64,000 nucleotides of DNA from the NCBI GenBank assembly GCA_008921705.1, contig VFFE01007601.1, forward strand, positions 569,827 to 633,826, given 5' to 3'. Of the stretch, positions 1-64,000 are shown piece after piece. Position 1 is the stretch's first letter. The number at the start of each line of letters is the position of its first letter. A program made the position numbers and the translations under genes. The stretch comes from Burhinus oedicnemus. Taxonomy: Eukaryota; Chordata; Aves; Charadriiformes; Burhinidae. Below the pieces are notes generated by a model. The model saw nothing but the letters and a program-made list of their open reading frames with translations, was not told the DNA's origin and did no database searches.

Positions 1-480
1 ACCTGACCGGCCGGGCAGGAGCGGGGTTTCCAGCTCGGGCGTTGCCGCCACGGGTGGAAGCGGAGCCGGGAGGGTTGTCGGAGGGCACCTGCTGCCAGCC
101 CGGTGCCAGCGGGGTCCCTTCCTGCTGCCCCCCCAAAACTGGCGGACCCGAGGTGGCTCGTGGAAGTGCGACGATTCACCCTCCTCTTCCTCCGTCCAGC
201 TCAGGTCCTGCGCTCTCTCCCCGGGGGCGCAGGGAGGGGGGGGATTCTCCACCTGCCTGGCTGCAAAACAAGGAGAAAATAAGGATACGCCACGGTGTGC
301 CCGGCCCTGACACGGAGCGGGGAGGAGGGAAGGCCGGTGCATCCCCTGCCTGCTCTCCAGCAGCTCTGATTTTCTTTGGAAAAAAATTCATTTACTAATT
401 ACTTTAGGAGTATTAACCCCAGCGAAGGCTACCTGGGGGCGGTCACTGCTCATAAAAAGAGAAGTAATTTGATATTAAAC
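1..480. other. Upstream flank of the first CpG island
   Basis: Moderately GC-rich sequence before the dense CpG block. Open frames here lack any recognisable protein pattern. From about 365 to 420 there is an AT-rich patch, then the sequence turns strongly CpG-rich after about 480. No gene is recognised; it is probably distal promoter of MXI1 exon 1a. Confidence 0.5.
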
Positions 481-547
481 CGCCGTCGCTCGCACTCCGC
501 AGGCGCGGCCGGGGCCGCCGCCGCCGTCCCGCCCCCCCCGCGCCCCG

Positions 548-622
548 ATGGGGCGCGGGGGGGGCGGGACGGCGACGGCGGCCCGTGGGGCGACAGAGCG
601 CCGGGGCGGACGGCGGCGCTAG
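548..622 (+). other. Possible upstream ORF in the exon 1a leader
   Basis: An ATG at 548 opens a 24-codon frame closed by TAG at 620-622, 84 nt before the main ATG at 707. It matters only if transcripts start upstream of 548. The encoded peptide is Gly/Arg-rich and has no recognised family, so any role would be in tuning translation of the long isoform. Confidence 0.3.
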
Positions 623-706
623 GACCGCGGCGGCCGCCGGTCTCGCCGGCAGACGGACAGACGGACAGACGCGCTCCGCAGCGGCGCAGAGGGAGGCGTG
701 CGGGGC

Positions 707-56190
<55,484 letters not shown>

Positions 56191-56306
56191 AACCAAGTGA
56201 GACAACAGTGCAGGGCGAATGATTTCACTGAGTTTCATAAACGGGGTCCTAGATGCCAGTATCCTCTTTCAGAAATGGCATATTGACAGCTAGTCTTGGA
56301 GAGACC

Positions 56307-56314
56307 TGTATATA
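56307..56314 (+). promoter_or_regulatory. Pumilio response element in the MXI1 3'UTR
   Basis: TGTATATA fits UGUANAUA exactly, 117 nt after the stop codon, so it would be present in every poly(A) form. Confidence 0.45.
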
Positions 56315-58567
56315 AAGCTTTTCAGGTAAAGGAAGCCTCCACAGAAACCCACATGTGTTCACTTGGTCATGTTACCAATCTCAATTCCTGCTGGCAAAAA
56401 GTTAGGCCAAACACTAGTCCCTCTGAAGTCAGTGAAATCCGTTTGTTTCTGTGGGACCTGGATCTAGACCTTAGTGATGAAACACTTTGTTTTGAATTTA
56501 TTTGTTTGAAAGAGGATACTAGAGACTCATCCCTCTCTTTCTGTCATGAGATCTGAGAAATGTCAGAATTTCTTATATTGCATTCAGGTTGAACAACCTA
56601 GTTTAGGCCCTTCTGAAGAGCTTTTCTGGTCCTAAAAGGACCGTGTCCTACAGTTTATCACAATCCAATGCTGGCGTAATGTACTAGGAAATCTAAGGCG
56701 GCTTACATAGCCTAGGAATAACAGTGACGATAATGATTAAGGTCTCATTCTGTGCCCAGAGAGAGAGGGGCAGCAAAGAGAGATGTTCAGGAGAGAACAC
56801 CATTCAGCTCAGCTTTCTTTTGGACATCATTTAAAAAGCAAGTACCTCTAACGCGTTGGCTAAAGCAAGAGGTACCCACTTGTAATGTACCAGCACATCG
56901 TGGGCTGTGTCATGCCTCAGGCTGTGACACCAACCGCAGATCTCCCAGTAGATGCGTGCTCATACGCGGGCACGCAACCAGCTGAGGACAGAAAGAAACC
57001 AGCACATACAAGAGGTGATATGCCAGAAAGTCATGCCCAGATACTGAGCCACTATGACCTTTTTATTTGAAGAGATTTTTTGATAAACATTTGTAAATGT
57101 GTTGGGAGGGAAAACACCCCAAGTCTGATGCGTCTTTTTAGAGCTTGTCCATATGAAACCTTAGATGTCTTTTATATGAATTTATGCCATGAAAAGATCT
57201 CTTGTTTTGATGAAGCACTTGACCCAATGAAATGCAAAGATGCTTTTTGCCATGCACACAATGGATGAAGGCTGTGCTAGCTGGAAGAGGCCAGGTTTGG
57301 TGGGGGTTTCTTCGGTTTTCTTTTTAGAATCATTCCCTTTGCTGACTTTTGAAGTTCCAGTCCGGTAGTTAACCTAGTTAAGCTCAGCACGTCTCTCATG
57401 TTAATGTAACGTTTTGACTGCACGTCCTGTTCCCAAGGGCCTTGCCATCTTATCTGTGCAGGTGCTGTTAAGAGCTATTATAGCAAATGTTTTCTAATTT
57501 TCTCAGAGACAAGCATTCTAACCTGCACTTTGAGGGCTTTGCTTTTTTTATTTTTGTCTTTTTAATGGCCAGGATTATTTTGTTTTCGAAGTTTTAAAAA
57601 CCTTAATAGAGTCCTCACCTATGGCATTGTTTGAAACTTTGTATATCCTTAAGTAATTTAACTACCCCTCATTACTAAGAAAAAAAAAAAAGAGGAAAAA
57701 TGCTTTATAAAATTCGTAACTTATTGCTGATTTGAATGGGTTGTTAATTTCAGTCCTTTAGATTTTATTTTATTGTTTTAGGTAGGGTTGGGCAAAAAGA
57801 GGTAAAATAAAATAAAAAAATAAAGACAACCATGTTTAGCAGTGCAGTGGAATTGTGTTTAAATGTTAGCATATGGTCCCCATTAAAGTAGCACTTTAAC
57901 GCCATTAAACATTTCTGTATCTGAAATGAGTTGTGTTCTTCCATCTTGGTCATTCGTATCACTTTAGCCAACTCTGTTCTTCTTGTGCCCTTTGGTCCTG
58001 TAATCAGAAGATCCTGAGCAAGCCTGCTGTAGACTGTTGCATTATAATAAGTTGCCTGTGTTTCAATATTCTGATGTTTTCCCCAATCTCCTCCAAAATG
58101 TGTCATCCCCTGTAAGAGTCACAACACACAATAATCTTTCCATGGCTGTAATGAACAACTTCTGTTTGGTTTGGGTTTTTTAAATTAATTTGCTTACTAA
58201 GTCTGGATGAGGTTGCTGTTGTTAAATCTGTTCTCACTTGTGTGTATGTAATCCAGTGGCTCAGTACATCTGTTCTTCTTTCTTCTGGGAGGTGACCTGG
58301 CGGGAGCAGGAGTCTACTACAGACTGAATTGAGCTCTAGGTTAACAAATGGGGCCCCGCGGGTTTTCAGACAAGAAGTGCTGCCTGGACTTATGTTTGGG
58401 GTCCGTATAATCTCTGGATGACACAAGGTTTGGGACAGTCTTCTGAGTGGTGAAAACTGGGAAACTTTAGCTCTAGCAAGGTCTGATTTATTTATTCATT
58501 GTTACTATTCTCTTTGAAAGTGGTGACCACTGGCAGCCCTGGTGCTGAGCAGTTGAATACCAGTGGG

Positions 58568-58584
58568 ATTTATTTATTTATTTA
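58568..58584 (+). promoter_or_regulatory. AU-rich element, four overlapping ATTTA pentamers
   Basis: ATTTATTTATTTATTTA matches the class of overlapping AUUUA elements bound by decay and stabilising factors such as TTP/ZFP36 and HuR. Two more overlapping copies lie at 58486-58494. They would be transcribed only in the distal poly(A) form. Confidence 0.6.
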
Positions 58585-58775
58585 TGACCCTTTTTCTGTA
58601 GCTGTCCCAGCATCTCCTCCTTCCTGTTATTCCTGTTTGTTTTAAATGGCCACTTGGGAAAGAAATATCACCGCTGAGAAATACTGTAGTTCAAGGGGTG
58701 GGGAATGGCTTTGCTCTCCTAGTTGGTATAAAACAGTGACGTGTCTATGGTTGGAATAAATTTATCTGAAATGTT

Positions 58776-60716
58776 TGTTTGTATGCTCCAGGGCCAGTTT
58801 GGCATCTCCTACCTTCTCTAGCATTGTGGACTCAAAACGGTCTTGATACCGAGTGCAGATACAATGGCCAGCCACCTGCCTGACCGCTCAGCTAGAAGCA
58901 GTGGTCCAGCCAGGAAGAGGACCAGGGATAAAACAAAATTAAGAACCTTTATAACCAACCACTGCTAAAGACATGGCGTTGGTTGCTGTGGTGCTGGGGT
59001 GTTCTTCGTGGCAGATTTTAGCAGATTTCAGCTAGGGTTTGGATTGTTTCTTTATGTGATCGAAACATTTCTCTGGCTTTTCAAGGTTGTCCTGCACTGC
59101 TTTATTACTGCATTGGGGACTGTGGCCTTTTCTGTATGCTTGCACCTCAGATGGTCTGTCACACTCCTCATGTCTCCCTTCGTTCGTCTGGTCTGTTGTG
59201 TCGAAATGTTCAAGATGACTGATTTGCTCAGAGAAGTTGCTACAAGTTACTTTAGATGATTGGACAGGCCAATTCGTATGGTTATTCAGGACATCAGTTA
59301 GGTGATCATAATAGTTCCTTCTGATTAAAAATGTATGAATCTCCTGAAATGTCCCTCTTGTGGCAAGCCAGAATAGTCCCGTGTACCAGATCTGCTTTAT
59401 GGTGATGTCACTTCTCAAAGTATCATCAAAGTTTCTTCTAGACACCCAGAAGTCTTGTAAAACACAGTGAGTATCCAAAGGTGCAAATCCAAACCCTTGT
59501 GGGTCAAGTCGTTTACCCTTTGGAAGCTGAGATGGTCCCTCACACTACTAAACTCCAAGAGATCCAGTGGACCAAGTCAAATTAACTGTTTTTCTGCAGA
59601 AAAGTGCTCACAGAAGCTTACTGTCTGTTTTGTCCAAACTCTGTCCTGAAAAAAAAAAAAAAATTTAAAATGTTATTTTCATTCACCGCAAAAGATAGAC
59701 ACTGAAAGCATGTTGCTGTGTGGGTTCCCAACTCTGGTATTTTGAATGCACAACAGTGTGGGGTTTGTGCTGCTTCTGAGGCCTCGTCCTGTCCCTCTGC
59801 AAGTAGAGAGTGAAGTGAAACTCTTCATTCCCAGTCTTCTCCTCTGTCGCCCTAGGTGTCTGCCCACCACCTTAACTCTAGTTTCATCCAGAATAATGCT
59901 TATTCTCGCTACGTGGTAATTTGGGCACGGATCACATTTTCCTTTCATCTTTGCAAAGTTGTGTGACTTTTTTTATGGTTTGCTTTATGGGTGCTATTTT
60001 TTTTTTCTGCTTTATTTTTGTGTTTGTAGAGTAACAGAAGCCCTAAATCTATTCTCTGCTTAATTTTACAAGAATAAGGTGTGTTTTCCTGTAAAAACAG
60101 AATTGGATGTACTTCCCTTAGGCAGCTTACCCACACAGTAGATGCACATGCATGCGTGTGCACAGCTCCCGCATAAGCTCATTCCGTCAAGTCCTCCCCC
60201 TGTAAATTAGATCCCCGGTGGGTCCTTTTGCTACGGACAAACCCATTAAAACGACCATCCAGCATTTTCCTTCTTTTGACACAAGCGTATTACAGTATGT
60301 CATCTCGTGTCTGCAGACAAGGTGGAGATGACTATCTGGCTGCATTTGTCATGGTTATCCTGTGGCAAGTTGTCACCTGAAGGTCATTTTAATGTCCATT
60401 CCATTAGAGGCCTGTCAGTGACGAAGGTGGTCTCGAATCTGTCTGTCTCAAGAAATCTGTGCATCAATAGAAATGGGGTTAACTATACAGACCTGTCATT
60501 TTCCAGGTTTTGTGGTTGTGTTTTCCTTTTATTTGTTTGTTTGCTACCATCTGATTCCGGCCCATGAGCTCCAGCCTCCTGCTTTTTCTGCTCTTTGTTC
60601 TCTTTTACTTGCTGCTCCCTGTTTGTAGTCTGTGTTTCTGTGTTGCCCTGTTGAAGTGGATGAAACATTTGGCTTCATTGGAAGTGGGATCAGTCATGTC
60701 CACTAAATGGAGATAG

Positions 60717-60747
<31 letters not shown>

Positions 60748-61440
60748 GAAAAGGCTCAGCATGAGACCAGCTAGTTTTAACTTGGCTGGACCATCCATTC
60801 CTCATCCATTGCATTCTGATGACTCAAGTACTAAGTTCTTTTCAGGATGAGTAAATAAACAGTCCCATGATAGACCATTTATTATATTTATTACACCAGA
60901 AGTTGAGCAAACCAAAGTGTGTGCTGGGTATGGTTTAAGTCTCTTTCTCCAAAGCCTTTAAAAAGTTTGATCAGGTGGAGTTAAGGAAAGGCTTGCGTGG
61001 CTTCCTGAAAAGTCCAGTTCTGCCTGGTTTAGTGTATTTGTGTTATAACTTCTGTTCTTTTTGGGTAGTGAAAGGGATACGCTATCTCTGTATCACAGCC
61101 ATCAGTGAAAGACAACTGGTGACCTTCCTCAGCAGTTAGCTGTCAGCGTCACAGGACTATCACCTGTTTGACATCACTGCCGAGACATCTCTATCATGCA
61201 AGGCTGTGGTATGAACTCTTTGTAGTACAAAGCAGTGAGGTCTTCCATCAGATTATCTTTTGCTAAATTAGTTTTCCTATGCAAAAGAAAATTTCCTCTG
61301 TCCGGCCCCAGTGAAGATGAGGAATTAGGCAACATCTACTTCATCTTGCAGTGAGTGGGAAGTACTTTTGATTCAGTTTTGAGTATTATGTTCTGCCCAG
61401 CAGATTCTATACTTCCCCCTTTCCTGATCATTTACTGTCC
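58776..61440. other. Intergenic interval between convergent MXI1 and SMNDC1
   Basis: No exon is recognised. It contains a 29-T run (60719-60747), an isolated AATAAA on the + strand at 60854-60859 that could extend MXI1 transcripts, and a 148-codon antisense frame (59032-59478) without recognisable domains. Confidence 0.6.
60719..60747. repeat. 29-base T homopolymer
   Basis: An uninterrupted T run, the longest homopolymer in the window. It could be the tail of a retroposed sequence in - orientation, but the flanking DNA is not recognised, so a slippage-grown microsatellite is equally possible. Confidence 0.9.
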
Positions 61441-61493
61441 CCACACCATGTATACTTTTATTTTGTCAAACATATCCAGCAGATTTTAAACAC

Positions 61494-61499
61494 TTTATT
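61494..61499 (-). terminator. Candidate SMNDC1 poly(A) signal
   Basis: AATAAA on the - strand. A second copy 37 bp further along the - strand transcript (61457-61462) may be used instead. The choice needs 3'-end reads. Confidence 0.5.
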
Positions 61500-62579
61500 T
61501 AATAAAAGTTAAACATACAAAACTGAAATTAACACACTTTGTATTCATAAAAATCACCTTCTCCCATTATAGGGAGAACCTTTTTCTATGTATGGATTCT
61601 AAACTACCAGTTGTAGAGTTTAGCTTGAGTTGTGACTCAGGTAACTGATGGACATTTCCACCAATCAGTGCATCAACAATTGCTGACGTGACCTGATCTA
61701 GTTAACAAATTACAAAATGAGCTACATTAACATAATATACAGGGAAATAATGGTCAGAGGTAATGGACAAGAAACACTCTTTAATTATTTAATGGGGGAA
61801 ACAGCTGAGGTACTCTTGTCCATTAACTCAGCCCTAGATTTTACAAAAATAATATCTACATTGTATACAGGGCTACCCATTAACTTCTTTAAACACATTA
61901 CGGGTTCAGAGATGGCACCACTACCGTAAGTGAGAGACAAGTAACAGAGAAAAGCAAATCACATATAAAACACAGGAAAGCAAGAGCTTTTACACATGGT
62001 TTCCTGAATGAAATTGAAGGGGCTCAGCAGCACTGTAACACAGCTGAAGTTACAATGAACATGAGGGCCAGTCAATTATTTAAGGACAGAAACTTCAGAC
62101 TAACCTTTACTCACTCACAACTAACTAAGTGGGATCCAGGCATTCGTATCCGCTGTGCTCCAGTTCTACTTGACTGGATGGAGCAGGCCCAGACCCAAGC
62201 TGTTACTGCATATTCCGGCCTGTGACTGTGCCATCAAACCTGCAAGACCTACCAGAGGGGAGACAATGGCTCCTTTCCACAGCACAACTACTGATGTTCT
62301 CCAACTCTCTGATCCCTGGGGAGGGGTGTGGGGGGGGTATTTTTACGTACAGTTCTCTAAGTTGAAATTGGAGTCTAAATATCTCGTCCTATGGTTTTTC
62401 TGGTTACATTTCAATAACCTCCTATTAAAATCTGATGAGTATTTAAAAAAAAAACCAAAACAAACACAACAGTATCTTCTCTGCTTAACTTCTAGTGCAG
62501 GAAATTCAGACTGGAATTAAAGTCAGATTTATTGTTTCTAGCACATGAATCATCATTAGTAATAAAGATCCTATCAGCC

Positions 62580-62650
62580 CTGTTCTGCCCTCATTTACAG
62601 CTGTACAAATCGATCTTCAGTGGGCTTGTACGGGAGTAATTTACAACTTC
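62580..62650. repeat. Possible ancient palindromic repeat in the SMNDC1 3'UTR
   Basis: CTGCCCTCATTTACAGCTGT, ACAAATCGATCTTCAGTGGG, CTTGTACGGGAGTAATTTAC resemble a widespread sauropsid element whose copies read CTCATTTACACCAGTGTAAA and continue. The name is not recalled and divergence is high. Confidence 0.35.
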
Positions 62651-63145
62651 CTAAGCAATTCCATGGGACATATAAGCTACGATGGAGTCTAGCTCTCTCT
62701 CCCAGAGCTGCAGTGGCTCTGTAATGCTGAGCTTGTCGCTGAGACAGCAGACAGCACTGTGACTACAGAAACAAGGGAGGCTGTTAAGGTGCCATTTTTA
62801 TACCACCACTTTTCTTAAGGAAAAACAACTTTTGCTACTAGTATGACTAGAAGATTCCAGAGATTGAAGCTGCAGATAACTACTGCTTTCAGAGTAACAG
62901 GTAACAGCAGTTCATGAAAGCATTTACCTGCAGAATGTATTTTAATGCAACTACAAAAAGTTTAATGATTAGGGGGGTCAAATCAATAGCTGGAGATTTA
63001 AGGCTCATATCAGCTGAAGCCAAAGTAATGGTGACAAAATGGACTATTCGCTATGTGCCAACAAATAATTTACTTTTAGAAAAATATAATGATAAAAAGA
63101 TAAGTGTAAAGCCCTGCAGAGATGAAGTTCCACCTTCTTCCCCTG

Positions 63146-63283
63146 TTACTGAGGCATCAAATGCCTGACATTATATTTAGAGGTATCTTGATACTGTGTC
63201 ATAGGTTTGTCTGCAATTCCACATGTTCCAACTCCAACCTTGCCGGTTACGCTCTCAGGGGAAGCAAAAATACTCCTCTTTAC
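63146..63283 (-). CDS. SMNDC1: SMNDC1 last coding exon (C-terminal 45 residues)
   Basis: On the - strand, the acceptor TTTCATTTGCAG precedes GTAAAGAGG at 63283. The frame encodes VKRSIFASPESVTGKVGVGT, CGIADKPMTQYQDTSKYNVR and HLMPQ, with TAA at 63148-63146. This is the C-terminus of SMNDC1/SPF30, a Tudor-domain nuclear protein needed for U4/U6.U5 tri-snRNP joining during spliceosome assembly and found in speckles and Cajal bodies. The Tudor domain lies in earlier exons outside the window. The segment matches the human end as I remember it apart from no evident change, which shows very strong constraint. The exon boundary before Val is in phase 0 if the upstream exon ends in ...KKGQ, as in human. 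Confidence 0.95.
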   Translation of the reverse strand, partial: VKRSIFASPESVTGKVGVGTCGIADKPMTQYQDTSKYNVRHLMPQ

Positions 63284-64000
63284 CTGCAAATGAAACAGAA
63301 AACACCACTTCTAAGTAATTACTAACTGGTTCTTAAAAAAACCAAGCCACCATTACCACTTGAAGTGTTTCAGTATTCTCAACTTCTTACTTTATAGACA
63401 GGCGCATTTTCTAAAGGTGAGCTCATCTGTGAGATGTTACCAGCAGGTGAGATAACAGCTGGGAACTTCTGGCACCTCAGTACTGGATGTGATCATGGTA
63501 CTCAGGACCCTGGGTCAGGCCAATGATTAAAATTCACCCCTCTCATAAGATGATCTCCAATAATTGTTCATTAGTAAGACTGAAGTTTTACCACTTGGGT
63601 CAAGCCATGATAAAAATTAAGTAAGGCTTTAAAGTGTCCTTTGTACCTTTTTTGCACTATGCTTGCTATTCCAGGGCAATTACTTAGCGCTGTGTCTGCC
63701 AGGTCATAAGCACAGCGAGAAGTCAGGCTTGGAGGTTTAGACAGGTCCCCAGGTTCTAAGCTCCAACAAACACAACCTGGCAACCGACAGTGAGCCCAGC
63801 TCTCCAAGCTAAGCACATGCTCAGCCTCTTAAGAACAGCACTCCTCCAAAATCATCCAGTACAAAACCAGGCCTTTTAATTGTACAAAATACCAAACTGC
63901 ACACTTCAGAATCTCAAAGATGAGCCCCTTTAAAAACTACTTCCTCCTCTCTCCCAAAGTACTGCACAGAATTCTATGCCCTGTTGTTACTCACATACTG
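63284..64000 (-). other. SMNDC1: SMNDC1 last intron (partial)
   Basis: Intronic sequence upstream of the last exon on the - strand, cut by the window end. I looked for the preceding exon (KVKWQQFNNRAYSKNKKGQ-type peptide) on the - strand and did not find it, so it lies beyond 64000. Confidence 0.75.

Larger units (their letters stand above)
56191..58775 (+). other. MXI1: MXI1 3' untranslated region (end uncertain)
   Basis: Noncoding sequence after the MXI1 stop. Candidate poly(A) signals are overlapping AATAAA at 57806-57811, 57811-57816 and 57819-57824, ATTAAA near 57881 and 57903, and AATAAA at 58755-58760 followed by a GT-rich stretch. The short form would end about 57.84-57.93 kb and the long form about 58.78 kb. 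A Pumilio-type TGTATATA lies at 56307-56314. AU-rich pentamers cluster at 58486-58494 and 58568-58584. A repeat-like CTGAAGTCAGTGAAATCC segment occurs near 56420. Confidence 0.7.
61441..63145 (-). other. SMNDC1: SMNDC1 3' untranslated region (end approximate)
   Basis: Sequence after the SMNDC1 stop, read on the - strand. Candidate poly(A) signals AATAAA (seen as TTTATT on +) lie at 61494-61499 and 61457-61462, giving an approximate 1.65-kb 3'UTR. A patch at about 62580-62650 resembles an ancient palindromic amniote repeat. Confidence 0.7.

Noticed and set aside
59032..59478. 148-codon - strand frame between the genes
   Set aside because: No recognisable motif, homolog or splice context; treated as chance without transcript evidence.
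63958..64000. Possible SMNDC1 upstream exon donor (GTGAGT on the - strand near 63990)
   Set aside because: The adjacent sequence does not encode the expected SMNDC1 peptide, so it is taken as a chance GTGAGT.

Overview
The window is vertebrate nuclear DNA, most likely from a bird (at least a sauropsid). It carries nearly all of one gene on the + strand, MXI1 (MAX interactor 1, a MYC-antagonising bHLH-zipper repressor), and the last coding exon of SMNDC1 (survival motor neuron domain containing 1, SPF30) on the - strand. The order MXI1 then convergent SMNDC1 matches the neighbourhood known in amniotes. The non-mammalian assignment rests on protein differences from human MXI1 and on repeat content: ancient MIR-like fossils and a CR1-like fragment, with no Alu- or L1-like sequence that I can see. 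All MXI1 introns obey GT-AG, and the exons join into an uninterrupted 228-codon reading frame (short isoform) or 263-codon frame (long isoform).

Layout. 1-480: upstream flank. 480-1850: first CpG island, with alternative first coding exon 1a (707-884), G-rich repeats and a CCAAT/CRE promoter-like cluster downstream of the exon. 1850-9540: intron, mostly plain. 9541-9762: 53-bp minisatellite. 9780-10560: second CpG island with a 20-N assembly gap and alternative first exon 1b (10486-10558). Shared exons follow: exon 2 (11248-11380), a 30-nt exon 3 (28061-28090), exon 4 (53151-53265), exon 5 (54472-54643) and terminal exon 6 (coding to 56190). The MXI1 3'UTR runs to roughly 57.9 or 58.8 kb. An intergenic stretch leads to the SMNDC1 3'UTR (about 61.44-63.15 kb, - strand), its last coding exon (63146-63283) and part of the preceding intron to 64000.

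How it works. Two promoters 10 kb apart drive two first exons. Each encodes its own version of the Sin3-interaction helix and splices in the same phase to the common bHLH-zipper body, so both isoforms should bind MAX and E-boxes and recruit SIN3/HDAC. Only the long form has a basic, AT-hook-like N-terminus. The SMNDC1 end is a spliceosome-assembly factor and has no functional tie to MXI1 beyond convergent layout. I found no mobile system, RNA gene, CRISPR array or new multi-gene system. The points of interest are regulatory and splicing-related: twin SID exons, a frame-neutral DNA-contact microexon, a CpG-rich exon-like islet in intron 3, and promoter motifs.
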